Made by a program: the position numbers and the translations under genes. From Cyclospora cayetanensis (lineage: Eukaryota; Apicomplexa; Conoidasida; Eucoccidiorida; Eimeriidae), in NCBI RefSeq assembly GCF_002999335.1, contig NW_020312156.1, forward strand, positions 1-61,832: a stretch of DNA of 61,832 nucleotides, in the 5' to 3' direction. Numbering within the stretch: position 1 is the first letter of the stretch; the number at the start of each line of letters is the position of its first letter. This document shows, piece by piece, positions 24,381-36,294 of this stretch. The notes under the pieces are model-generated. The model saw only the letters and a program-made list of their open reading frames with translations, did not search any database and was not told where the DNA came from.

Positions 24381-27306
24381 TTAAAAGTCGGGAATCTGCC
24401 CATTGCTTACGACATCTGAGTTGTGTTCTGAAGGAGCATAGTGATCCCAGTTGGGATTGCATAGTTTCCCTCGGCTATCTTGGCAGCTGTGCGGCGGCTG
24501 ATGCGTGATCAGATTCGTTTTCAGAGTATCGGCAATTGCATCAATAAACTCCTCCGTTGTCAGATAGTCACTCGCCTGAATACGTAGCGAATACCGTAAA
24601 GCAGCAGAAGCTGATAAGCAAGAAGTAAAAGAGAAACACCGTAAAACCCCCACACTGCAGGCCCTTCGCGCAGTGCCATATGTTCCCCCTGCAAAGCGGG
24701 GATAGAGCAAATTATGGCCAAGACCATCACGTTGTCAACCGTACTTTTACGTTATCAGCGCCCTTCACACAGATCGCCAGATCTTTAGGCATCGCCCCGG
24801 ACTCAACGGTCTGAATGCACGCTCTTTCCAAGGCCAAGCAGAATTGCTCAAGCCGTGGATTGTTGTCCAATTTAGCCCTACCACAAATCCGCAACAAAGA
24901 AAGTGTCGGGATGTGTCGGCAACACGGGGCAAGGCTAACAATATAGACAAATGCCCTCAACTCAAGACGATGCACCTCCTCAGAACCAACAAAGATTGGA
25001 CAAGGACAAGGGGGGAGATAAGACGAGTAAAGTGGGATAAACGGAGGGAAGGCTGAGCTCCTACCGGTGTGCCAATCCCCTGGTCCACGCAAAAATTGAT
25101 GCGATCGGGTTGGTGGATGTTTTCTCTCCTCTTTGATGCTGCCTGAAATGCCGTGTCACTGTTCCATGAGCCGCTTCGCTCACTTCCGTCTTGCCATCCG
25201 GGCAGACCAGTACAGATGTCATCAGCCCCAGGGAACCATACCCCTGAAAGAGCACACGAATACAGGTATGATATATGGTCATTTGTGTGGCCAGTCCGTG
25301 GCAGCGTATTTTGACGGAAATCAACATGGTTTCCTGCCTGCGTACTGGGAGCCACGTCATGACAGTATCTGCACAAAGCAAGCCACTACGGCGAGAGGCA
25401 ATGGTAGAGCGAAGGTGCACAGAGGCCCACTTGATAAACAGAAGTAACCAACGATCAAATAAAAGAAAAAGGCTTAAATTATTCCCTCCGCCGCTTGCTG
25501 CATGAAAAGGCCTCTCACTTGGGCGACAATATCTGACTGTACATCTCCATCATAGTTCTTGCACGCCCACACGAAGCCGCCTTCTGACTTAAGGGCTTGT
25601 GCCACCATGTCATCAATTAATCGGTGTTCATAGAATATTCCGGTTGCTTCGAATCGCTGCTTGAAATGGGAGTTGTAGATTTCCTCGAAGATGTCTTTAA
25701 ACACGCCGTCATACTCCTTCAGGATGGTGTTCTTAGTGCTCAGGTACAGTGGCATTTTCTGCAAACACATCCCGATCCTAGGAGCACGAAAAGCATCAAG
25801 AGACGATATCACCGAACAGTATGCGTCTTCTACTCCCTCTGCATGTGCGAAAATGCTGAGACGCGAGCAGCAAGCGCAAGGGCATTTTCTGGGCAAAGAC
25901 ATGGCTGCCCACAGCTGTGGCAAGAAGGAAAACATAGCGAGATGGGATCTTGAAGTAAGTTGACGGACACGTCCACCAATTCAGCTAAAAGTATGAGCAC
26001 TACGAAGCCACTAAAGTGAGAAACAAAGAGTCACAAGTCACTAATCCAAAGTCACGGGCGAAAAAAAAGCAACTGCACAACGAAGGTTAAAACTAGAAAA
26101 AAGGGGCAACGGCATTCCAGCGTTTCCTTCCGCCAGTTTTACTTTTCGTGCTGCAAAGACACAAACGGTTTCCCCACCTGGGCGAGGGCGAAGTTGAATG
26201 AGCTCATGGCGAAACCCTTAATGCTCTCCACAGTGTTGTACATTCCAAGCATTACCCCTGGTCCTGAAAAGCTGAAGACTGTTTCTCTCAATTCTTGCCG
26301 CCCATCTTTGGGCTTGAAAACGATCTCGAAATCTCCAGGCCCATCACATATCAAGGATTTGCTCTTGTACTGATCGCCATACGCGTGGCGCCCAATAACA
26401 ATCGGCTTCCGCCACCCCGGCACAAGGCGAGGGACGTTGTTGATCAAGATGGGAGCACGGAAGACGGTTCCGTCCAGAATGTTCCTGAGATCATGTGCAC
26501 TTCCAGATGAAACAGGCTCGGGCTTGGCTTTGGGTCGATGATGTTTTACAATGAAAAACAGGAAAATCAAAGTCATGTAAAAGAGTAGCAGGGAGGGAGG
26601 GATAGCAGCATAGGATGGCATGATACGAAGCCCTTATATCTGCGCCACTTGCATCCTTCATGATGATATGCGAAACGAAGTAAGCGAGAGAAAACAGGGG
26701 GAACAAAGAATACATCTAAACAACGATCGCACAAAGCAGCCAAGGTTACCGTATTGTTCCATTAGGGCTCTTCCACATCTGCTTGAGCTTGAATTCCTTA
26801 ACCCTTGCGGCATCTGGTGTTATTGTGGCACACTTCACGCCAACGCTGAACCGCTTAATTGCCTCCGCTGCATCCAGTGTGACTTGATCTTCGGTGGCGT
26901 CTCTGTGGGGAAGGGAAAGGTCAAAGTACTTCAGATGGACGTCCAGGTACGGCAGGATTAATTTCTCCTTGATCCAAGCCCACAGAATGCGCGTCATTTC
27001 ATCGCCATCCAGCTCCACCACAGGGTTCTGAACGGGAATCTTTCCCTGAATATCGAATGCTGATGCAGCTGCTGCGGTGTGCAACATCCCATTGCCGGTA
27101 AACGCGCCCCTTGCTACGTGCCCCTCTTTCTCCCGGCCCACCTGCACGGGACAGTGGGTGACGGAGGAGGTCGATCCAGAAGAAAGGTGCCTGACTTTAT
27201 TTCCCCGATGAGCGAGGGGAACAAAAGACAGTGATGATGGAATTGCTCCCGAGGGCCCCCTGTGGGCGCATCGCGCGGCCACCTGAAGCAAACTGGAAGT
27301 ACTCAT
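24381..27306 (-). CDS. NADP-dependent isocitrate dehydrogenase, mitochondrial type
   Basis: Homodimeric IDH converting isocitrate plus NADP to 2-oxoglutarate, CO2 and NADPH. Minus-strand exons: 27306-26750, 26484-26178, 25758-25519, 25243-25065, 24877-24745 and 24575-24381; 536 codons plus stop, in frame across all junctions. Motifs in order: [123 protein letters not shown] and [17 protein letters not shown]. The first about 90 residues precede the conserved core and are rich in Ser, Arg and Ala ([20 protein letters not shown]), fitting a mitochondrial transit peptide. Exon 2 must end at GCCCAG (26178), because continuing the frame breaks the conserved [11 protein letters not shown] joint. 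Starts 328 bases from the divergent gene on the plus strand. Confidence 0.95.
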
Positions 27307-27633
27307 CCTTAGAAGAATAAGAATTCAAGAGGTCAGTAATTTCAAAATAAGTAAGCAAAAACGATAACAAAAAGAACTGGACTCGAAGGCACAATTCCGC
27401 GTTTACATCTACCAGGTGCCAATGCAGTCGTTTGTACGCCTAAGCCCCGCGAGTTCTACTCGCCCGCCTAAAAGGGCCCCCCATATTGAAACAAGCGTGA
27501 AAGTGTTTTTCGGGACTAAACCTTCATTTATCAGTGTTTTGGGCTTTTCCTTGTGTAATTTAGTAATTACTTGCTAATCCGTGGAAGTGAAAGGCATGAT
27601 ACGGATTCGATCTCCTCGCTCATTCATTCCGCA
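27307..27633. promoter_or_regulatory. Shared divergent upstream region of IDH and the 27.6 kb gene
   Basis: Only 327 bases separate the two divergent start codons. It contains a CG-rich centre (AAGCCCCGCGAGTTCTACTCGCCCGCC near 27440-27470, here described rather than assigned) flanked by AT-rich stretches. No TATA box is convincing. The arrangement suggests a bidirectional promoter; this rests on spacing alone. Confidence 0.4.
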
Positions 27634-29565
27634 ATGCGCAAAAAATGGGCTTTCCTGCTTCTGCAATTTGTGGTTTTAGCTGCAAGCTGCAAGGACGATG
27701 AAGCTTTCTGGGTCACAAATGCGCCCAAAGGGCCGCATGGAGCACACCTTCAAAACCAAGTGGACCGGTCAAATATGCAGGGCCCACATCCTGCTGTCAC
27801 TACAAGGCTTCACGAGTTTGCGGGAAAATCGGGAGTTAGCACCACAGGGACATTTTCCACAGCCTTAAAAGCTACAAGGCGTACTGGCAGAGGGCAGGAG
27901 CAGCCGCAAGAAGCCAAGAGTGCCAATCGACTGAGCGGAGAAGGCAGCAGCAAAGACACAGAAAAGGGGGCGAAGGCGCTCGCGGTTGTGATTTCTTGGT
28001 GGGATGTACTACTACTGCTGCTTTTGGGTCTGCTGGCGCTGTGTAGTTCTGCCGCACTTCTTGCTGCTAGTTTTGTGGGAGACGCCGGAAGGCGCTACTG
28101 CGAGTACTGGGGGCCCCTACGGCGTTTCATCAAAATCCGCAACAAAAAAGCCGCAAGCCTACAGATCCTGGCTTCCCAGTATGAGCAAATTAGTGAGGAG
28201 CGATCGAGAATTGCTGTGAGTGCTTTGTTTCGGCTTCGAAGGTGCTGCCCGCTGTTCTTGCGTGGACATGCCAGAGATGGACTCTGCAAACGAGCTTCAT
28301 AATCTTCTCCTCCCCCCAGACAACGCCAATCAGTCTTTAGCTTCCCAAACTTAAGATCGATGCATTTTTCTGCTCGGTACAGAGGCTGCGTTCCCATGAT
28401 TTCTCGCGTACGAACACGCAGTTACCCTGTGTACTGCTCTGTGCTGCACGCAGACGCTGTGGTTTGTGGCGAGGCAAATGAAAGATAGCGGCAAGATGGT
28501 GAAACTTTCACGTTCATCGCTTATTTTCCCATCTGATAAAAGGGGACATGCCAATTTTTAGTGGAATGCCTTTCAAATTCGTGTCACACACCGATGGACT
28601 GTTTCTGCCGCCAGCCTCCTGGTCTCGCTCTATTTCCATGCACCTGTTTGTCAGCGTCCTGCTCTCCCCCGGAGTGTCCATTGTTTCCGTGGCTCTATGT
28701 GCTTCTGCTTCGCTCTTGAAGCAGGCCATCCTCCGTAAACAGGCCGAAGAGATGGAAGCCTCGCTGGATAGCATCCGTCGTCGCTACCAAGAGGAGCGCT
28801 CAGAGTGTGAGTGTCCGCCTTCGGTGCAGCGCCTCTTCCTTCTAAAGCTTTGACCATCGTATTTATCTTGCATGTATTTCTTTCAAGGAAGCACTGGCGG
28901 TGGTGGCCGATCGACGTAGGTTTGTGGAGGCATTCCGTTTACCTGTGCGTGAATTCCTATAGGTATCCTTGCGTGCATGTGCATGCGTCGGCGCAGCTGG
29001 ATTTCTGTTTCTTCTTTACCGGTATATATACAGTAGTACGTGGGCTTCCGACCCTCCTCGCTCATCAGCATCCTCTGACAGTTCGGGCGTGAGCGGCAGA
29101 ACAGTTGAGTCGCTCGTGCACCAGAGGATACAGGCGGAGGACAAGCAGCAGGACTCTAGTCGTGCGTCCTCCGTTTCCCGTTCTGACTCTACCCCTCGCA
29201 CTTCTTCTTCGAGGCGTCTGAACCGAGCGAGCAACAACACGCGTGCGCCAAAAGGTAGAGGATTGCAAGGGCCGTCTAGGGCTTCCGGGGTTTCAGGTGT
29301 AAGTCGCTGGAGCGCCTCTTGTAAGGGTAGCCAGACAGAAGGCGTGACGGCGACAGGCAGAAAGAGGAAGCATCCTAAGCGGCAGGAAGGACAGAGCGAA
29401 TACGACACAGACGACGCGCTGCCGCCTGAAATTCCAGGGAGCATCAAAAGAGATGCGTTGCTCGCGCACAAGTTTGACCAGCTGGCTCAGCGGAAGCTGG
29501 GGATCCTAAGGAGAATCGTCCGAGAGGCCGCCCAGCACGAGCCGCACTCTACTGCTCACCCATAG
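27634..29565 (+). CDS. Hypothetical protein: signal peptide, one TM segment, coiled coil, Ser-rich tail
   Basis: Not recognised. Proposed exons: 27634-28215, 28722-28806, 28892-28915 and 29069-29565, giving 395 codons plus stop with consistent phases. The N terminus is a signal peptide (MRKKWAFLLLQFVVLAASC). A strong hydrophobic segment (VVISWWDVLLLLLLGLLALC, residues about 117-148) is followed by basic residues and a coiled-coil stretch running across the first intron (QILASQYEQISEERSRIA, then LRKQAEEMEASLDSIRRR). The C-terminal part is Ser/Arg-rich with a GRKRKHPKRQ basic patch and an acidic EYDTDDALPPE. Exons 1 and 4 look solid. The 24-base exon 3 is the weakest step: it was chosen because the other acceptor would create a stop. 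Topology suggests a type I membrane protein with a long cytoplasmic tail. Confidence 0.5.
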
Positions 29566-30150
29566 CCCTCGGGGCAAACCGCAATTGCGGAATTTCGGGA
29601 AAACAGGTGCGTTGTACACGCCATCTGGTCTCCCGAGGAGAAGCGACTGCAGCAGGGTAAACTGCTACAGAGAGGTCTCTTCGACACAGCACCCCTCAAA
29701 TCATACGCTTACAAAGGTCGGAATTCCCTTCTCTATGTTAGGGTTGTTTGCCCTTTGCACAACGCACTGAGCATCATCCCACGGCAACACTTCGCCACAA
29801 CATTTTAAAGATATTTTTTGATGCATAGCAAAAGGCAGCTATCAAAAATGTATGCATGCTCACTTCGCACGAGCAGAAGTTCGCAAGTATTCTTTTGACT
29901 TTCCTTGGTGCATTTACCGTTGCTGATAATGGAGTTCAACTTTTTAATTTTAAACCCGCAGACTTACAGGCACAAAACGCCACGCGTGAAGCATGCAGTC
30001 TTCCATGCCTTTATACATTTTTATGAGGGCATGTAGATCACGAGTAGGCTGAGCTAAAGACCCAGATGCGCGTGTATTTGGCCCTCCCATGGAGCGGTTG
30101 TGCAGGCAACTTCCATATGCGTAATTCGGTATACAGCAGAGGGTGGTGTC
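29566..30150. other. Intergenic, AT-rich, upstream of retroelement copy B
   Basis: Follows the stop of the previous gene and leads into the LTR-like repeat of copy B. Mostly AT-rich with no supported frame and no recognised RNA gene. It probably contains the 3' UTR of the upstream gene. Confidence 0.45.
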
Positions 30151-30179
30151 GTGTGTAGCGGGCTAGTACTATACAGTAA

Positions 30180-30690
30180 AACTTTTCCCTACACTTATAT
30201 TTAGCCATGAATTAGTAGAGATAGTGCATTGTTTTGCGCATTCGTTTATTTTATTAATTGCATAGAACTAGACATGCTGTGTGGGTATACGCTAGCTGCT
30301 GTATACAGCTAATTTGGAAAGCTCGGAATACGTAATTTGTACACCTACGCGCATGCTTGCCGTCTTTCTCCCCTGATGGGGGGATCTTCGGCTGGCGAGG
30401 GAAATGAAGGAATGTCTCTTTCGAAAACATTCAATAAGCTTCTATGAATTGTGTATAGGGTTCGGGATGAAATATCTCCCTGCGGAAGACATAAATGAAG
30501 GGCAACACTTGGTAGCAGCTCATGGTTCGATGCAGCTGTTCTTCGCTCGTCCGCCGGGTGTGAATGCTGCAGCGTGCTGTCCAATTTTTCTGGAACAGCT
30601 CTCTGATCTCGGTCAGGTTACTGTGTGGTTCAAAAATTCTGGTGATCCATGGCAACAGTTGGGGAAAATTCACCCCCGGCGATGACAGCT
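30180..30690 (+). repeat. 5' LTR-like repeat of element B
   Basis: Contains CTTATATTTAGCC near 30196, the ACGCGCATGCTTGCCGTC block near 30346 and the AAGCTTCTATGAATTGTG end near 30437. Translated on the minus strand, 30345-30584 resembles minus 10417-10650 of copy A (shared AASNHE.LP and a terminal ACA), which is how the repeat first shows up. That protein-like similarity is probably a shadow of DNA homology. Confidence 0.65.
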
Positions 30691-33600
30691 GACAGTGCAA
30701 CAGCGGGGGCCGCGGCCGGCCTGTGAGTTAGTGTCGGCTCCGCAAATCTTGACAAGCTGATAGAATGCCATAAAATTGAGCTGACAAGATGTTTATGGAT
30801 ACGTCGATGAGGTTATGCCCGCCAAAAATGCATGACGGCAGCAAAGAGGAAGAGGTATTCGAGGATTTTACCAAGCAGTTGAGAATGCACCTCGCTCTGT
30901 ACCCCTAAATGAAGGCTTGCTCCTAACGGCATGTTTGTTGGATAGAGAAGCACGTTGATGGCGGCATTATTCATGCAGAGATAGTCGTTTGCCTGTAGGG
31001 TCTACTGCAGTTCAAGGCTTTATGTATGGCAGACTAGGTGACATAGCCCGGAACAGAGAGCGCATGCCAGAAGCCGAACAGCATAGACAACAGCACCAAG
31101 CACGATAGACAATTTGCGTGCGAAGAAGGCGCATTCAGGAAACAAAACACCTCCCACGCAGGGTGCAGCGCACTGCAGAGGACAGATCCGCAGTGAAGAA
31201 CCATCACAAGTCAACTCTGCGCTGGCAGAAGCTCACATTAATGACCAATAGTTGCTAGCGCGTTTTGCTGCTGAATGCGAAGTGGACCTGTTATCCGAGG
31301 CAGGGGTGCAGAAGCGCAATCTTGCAGGTCACACCCTTTGTGCATTCCCCAGTACTCAGATTTGCTGACGGACGGCAGAACACAAGGAGTGTAAAAGATA
31401 CGGCGCTCAGCTGCTATTGAAAATTGAATTTGGTTCTCATCAGCATGGGGTGTGATACCATTGTTGTACCCGTGCACCGTGGCGTTATCATGGGAGTGCC
31501 GGTCGATGGCGTGCGTCCCGCCGTAGTGTTCTTGTAAATGGCGTTGTTAGAAAACTCTATTGAATGTTTAGCCAAGAGATAGCAAGAGTAAGTGGATGTG
31601 TCAAATTTTGACGAGTTGCCAGCAGGCTGGTCACTCGTTGATCGTCCAGCGCATCGTATGAAACGAATCCCCCCAAGAGCCAAATTCTGTTCCGCGTTAT
31701 CGAAGCCCCACAGTGTGCAGAGAAGATTGAAACACACGAGAATAATTTGTTGCAAAAGGGCAAAATACAGGAACCAACCAGCACTTTTGGGCGTAGCCAG
31801 GCGTCGGTGCCAAAAAAAGGACACAAGATGCCGCGTATGCCTCAAACTATGCCACTGAAATAGATTGCTGCTAGGTAGAAACTTCCAATCTTCCAGACTG
31901 GTGAACTACTTGACACACTACGCGGATTGACAGTCATTAAAAACTATAATTGGCCTCACAGACGCTTTCGTGCACGTCCCCCTTCCCCTTGATGGCAGCC
32001 ACAACATGGCGCTCCAAAATCGCATTAGCGAACTCGAGAATACCTGAAGGCCGTTTGGATTCGATAGTGATCTGGCTGTAATGCATTGTCAACCTGCCCG
32101 AGATTTTGCTGAGTCCATTCCAGACAACTTGGTGACCTCTTTATGAACGACGTCATATGATTTAGTCGAAACGTTGATTAGCAGTTACAGCATCTAGGAC
32201 GTGCGCTACAGCGGCTTCGGTGAGAGCAGTGTCATGCGAGTACCCATTTTTCTAAGTAATATGTGTTCTTATGCCTTTAAACTGCAGAATCGGCCAAAAA
32301 GTTAAACGTACAAAGCTCAAACTTTACCTTCATGCACCCGCAAGGACAGTGCGAAGTTCCTTGCGCTTGTGTTATGCTACCTACTTTCATCCCTGGATTT
32401 GACCGGATTTCTGCATGTCTGAGTAATCTACCTCAGAAAAGGCTGCCTATGACCTGGACGAAGGAGGCTGATGCCGTAGCAGGGAAGCTTGCCAGCCGTA
32501 ACAGCTCCTTCGGTACCTACGCTGCCCGATTATGAGCCTCATTTTTTCCTGGCATCAGATGCTAGTGACATAGTTGTGTGTACCATTCTCTTCTAATCCA
32601 ATGAGGGTTCCTCGAAAGACCGGAAAATTGTGTTTAACTGTCCTCGCTTTGCCAAAATTCAGAAGCCGCACCCAGTGAGGGAAGTACGTTTTAGTTGTAT
32701 GAAAGGGCATGAAAAAGTGCTGGCACTATATATTTGGCTCTCAGTTTATTGTTTATACCGACCATCGGCTTTTAGTGTCCCTCATCGAAAATTTGATGCC
32801 TTGGATAACCTTAGAGCTGTTCGCTGGCTTGCTGGCCCTCTGCGGTACAACTCTACACTGAAGTTCAGTAAGGAAATCACCAACGTGATTGCCAACAAGC
32901 AGTCGGGACGCTTTTGTCCTTTACTTTTGTGCGGCGGAGCCACTCGTGTCCCAAGATGATACCCGGCGGCTATGACACCAGAGCAACCGCTGCAAATACC
33001 AACATCCAGTATAGCAAATAAATCAGCACCGCTGCGTTGAAGCTGGCATGCTCTGATACAAAGCAAAGCAATAACTCACTTGCTGGTGCATCCCTCCTTT
33101 ACTGTCCCTTGCCGTTTTGAGCAAAACCCCTTCATCGTTTCCATCCGAGGAAACTTCTAAATTTATCAGAAAAGCTATGACTGTCTCTTGCTGTTATTGA
33201 CTCCGTTACGCGGCAGGGAGTATGCACTGTAATGCGCAGATCTTCAGCAAGCAAAGTCATGCACTTCTTTGAAGTGTGCCCCTTGCAAAGCCTTCCCGTT
33301 CATGAAAGTATTTATCCTTATCTGACCACACCTGATTGTCGAGATGCTGAAAGTCAGAAACCTCGATAGTGTCACGTTGTTGTCGAACACAGCAGAGATG
33401 CGTATTCCATCCTTTGCTTGAAACAGCTTGAGCACTCCAATAGTCGCCTGGACATTCTTAACTCATGCCTGGAAAGCTTCGCAGATTTTTCAGCAGCGTC
33501 ATTAAGGATAAGGAACAGAAGCTTATTAGCGTTTTTTAGAGTGAGTGCTGGCGTGCCTTTGTTGCACTTCCACATACTCACAAAATAAGACCACTGAGAA

Positions 33601-34429
33601 CCATTCATGAGGTAGAGCGCAGACAGGGTACACCAACCCCACACCTCTGCAGTATGCAAGACTCTTGTCACATAAATCTAATTATTTGGCTTTACATTGC
33701 TCTTTGAGCTGAGTGGGCTCAAATTAGAGCGGCATACTCGTCGATCCTTTACTCTGCTGCTTTCATGGTCGACACTGGAAAACCCCTAATCCACGCCTGG
33801 ACATGGTAATGCGGGGTTGGCAGCCGCCGTTACCGGTGGAGGGATTCATAGAATGAATGGCTTGCAGAAGAATATGCATACGCAGAGCTCGAGATATTTA
33901 TACACGAAATTATTATGACTGGCATTCGGCTGCGTTTATCGAGCCTGGAGACTTGTCCTGGTGGCTCGGCAGGCCATAACAAATGCGCCCCACAGGTGAC
34001 CGGACCAAGAAGTTTGAGACCAGGCGACGAGGACCATATGTCAACCTGCCGCAAATCGAAGATCTTCCTTGTTGCATCAATTGTTTTTCGGCTTGCATGT
34101 GACACAAAACTATCGATAGAGACTTTCTTTAAAAGCTCCAAAGCTCCTTTCAGATTTTGGTTTTATTGATGCGTAGGTAATAGACTCGCGTGGAGGCGGG
34201 CGACGCAATTTGAGAGCTAAGCGTATTGTAGCCGGGAGGCTCTACAGAAAAGGTGATGGGAATGTTAACCTGTGATTGACGAAGGAGCAGCGGCGTGGGT
34301 GGCTGCGTGCGGGAAAATTTGCGACTCTCTTTACTTGACAGCGCTAGTCGCCTTGGATTGCGTTCCTCGCTGTTTTTGGTTACCGCTCGCTCTCGTGTAT
34401 GTTCTGCGTATCATACTCACTTCTACTTT

Positions 34430-34910
34430 TGGTTGTAGCTTGCAAAGTTGCCGGCTATCATTTTGCAGGTTTGTCTACATTCAGAATATGCGCAGGTACT
34501 CGCATGTAGGCCCTCCCTAGATTCTTGCTTTTGCCTCTTAGGGCCTCGAACTCGACCATGGTACGTGCAATTGGCGTGTTTGCAGGCAGATATTCTGCTA
34601 TGCGGGGAACGGAGTTACCAGTGAACTAGTGCGCATTCTGATTTTGCTCATCAATTTAGTTCTCTTTTTCTTGATCGTACCAGGAGGCGCACACATTTCA
34701 GCGCTCGGAGGACAACAAGATATCGTGTTGCCGTAATCGTATGTGCAAGGTCCCTGGTTCATTGGTGGTTAGTGCATGTCTTCCTTGCGATATCACTTCA
34801 TCGATTGACGCATTTCTTCGCCGTACTGTTTTTGCATATCTGGTTGCCTGGGGGTTGACGATAGTGCGAGAGCTCTTCCGTTTTCCTGCACTCTGCAGCT
34901 GTTTATGACG
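34430..34910 (+). pseudogene. Remnant of the retroelement membrane-protein ORF (copy B)
   Basis: Homologous by position and sequence to the 171-codon frame at 15310-15825. One frame gives VTSELVRILILLINLVLFFL (copy A: VELVRTLIFLHSFVVFF); a later frame gives LTIVRELFRFPALCSC (copy A: MATWLRSFRCPACSC). Stops and shifts break it. Two decayed copies keeping the same hydrophobic pattern indicate that the ORF was part of the ancestral element. Confidence 0.6.
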
Positions 34911-34979
34911 AGCAGGTACAGAACAAGGGAGTGCATATTTCTAAATGGGTAGGGGCGATGTATGTGGCTAAGTAATACT

Positions 34980-35340
34980 TTAAGGCTTTCTCTTCCACTA
35001 GTAAATTTAGCCAAGGATCAGTTAAATGTGAAATAGTTGGTTCTTCCGTTTCTTCATTTCATTGATTGAATAGCACTGTTTGCTAGATTTTACAAGGCTC
35101 AATGTTGTGTGCGCATGCGCTAGATGTTATGAGCAACTAGCTTTAACTTCTCGGAAGCCTGGCGCGTGCACAAATTCGCACGTTACTTCTCCCCCTTGCC
35201 TCTACCGAAGCTGTCAGGGGTGAAGGAAGGGACGGAGGTAGCTCTCCTAAAGAACAATCAATATTCCTATGAAGTGTGGCGTGCGTCAGGCGTTGTTTAC
35301 CAAAGGAGACCCTAGAGGGGGCGCTACACAAAGCAGTTCT
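34980..35340 (+). repeat. 3' LTR-like repeat of element B
   Basis: Starts after a purine-rich GGGTAGGGGCGA stretch (about 34947-34958). Shares TAAATTTAGCCAAGGATCAG, ATGAGCAACTAGCTTTAACTTC and TATTCCTATGAAGTGTG with the other copies. Best matches by eye are the 61.2 kb and 15.9 kb copies. Confidence 0.6.
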
Positions 35341-35350
35341 ACCGTGACCG

Positions 35351-36294
35351 GTAAAAAATAATCTCTTGAGTTCTCATCTACTTTAGATGAAGCTTTACGA
35401 ATTCTTGTTAAGCGCTTTGCGCTGAGACCTGTAGGCCAATCCATGCTTGTGTTTTGTGATGCTTGCGCTTTCAAGTCGCGTTTCACCCACAGTTCGCTTT
35501 CCGGAGAATTTCAAGAAATGTTTGCCTCAATTTTGCCATATAGAGGAAGGAGGCGAACAGAGGAATATGCGCTGGGGGAGGTTCATACGAACACTACGTA
35601 ATCAAACAGGTAAAAGGAAAACTACAAGTGAAGTAACGGGGCTGGATTCTACCAAATCAGTGATGGTGCGGCTTGTCGACTCCGCGTGCATACCCGGTGA
35701 ACTTGTCATCCCTTGTTTCGTCCATAAGCTCCTTTCTAGAGGAAAAGGTAGCTCTTGTGCTTGAAAGGAGGGCTCAGGTGTTGGAGTAACAGTACCTGCG
35801 TAGGTTCCATTCAGCAGCCACGGGGTCACCGGGCATGCAGCCCCCCCTATTTCCCCGTTTCATTAGAAAACCGGTTATTCTATGTACTGATAACAGGAAG
35901 AATGCAGGGTATTTATTCTGTATTCCGCTGCTTCTCAATTTCAAGGGCCGATGGGCAAGACGGACTTTACACGCAGCGGCACAGGATTTCAAAGGACTAC
36001 CAATGTGGACGAATGAAAATAAAGACGGGCTTTTGCAGAATCAAAAAATGCACGCGCAAATAGTAACGCAGCAGTTGGGAAGCCTGGATATCCTGCCTTC
36101 GGCCTCGTTCCCCCGATTTCTCTATTTTCCCTCTGTTTGATTTGCCCTTGTCTTGGCGGGTCTTGTTTCTTGGGCCAACGCTTACAGACCACACATTGCA
36201 CTTCCTTTGGAGCATCCGCTTATTCTTGCATTCCTTCAGGTTGCTTTCTCTCCATCCCTTCTTCCTGGTTTCGTGCAGACCTCGATGTTTTCTG
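35351..36294. other. Intergenic between element B and the HAD-like gene
   Basis: Two overlapping plus frames (35447-35764 and 35755-36063) have no motif, signal or clear splice context and are left uncalled. The 36110-36290 stretch is pyrimidine-rich and is likely promoter or 5' UTR of the downstream gene. Confidence 0.45.

Larger units (their letters stand above)
30150..35350 (+). mobile_element. Decayed Ty3/gypsy LTR retrotransposon, copy B
   Basis: Same strand, family and module order as the element at 10.2-16.3 kb, but more decayed. Recognised blocks: gag vicinity (30.81-31.03 kb), RT entry motif near 31.60-31.68 (ELPAGWSLVDRPAHRMKRIP), RNase H near 32.5 (TLPDY..HFFLASDASD), integrase core near 33.35-33.42 (VRNLDSVTLL, matching VKNVDSTYVV in copy A), integrase C-terminal region near 33.9-34.1, and the membrane-ORF remnant at 34.43-34.91. 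LTR-like repeats lie at both ends. It cannot move by itself. Confidence 0.75.
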
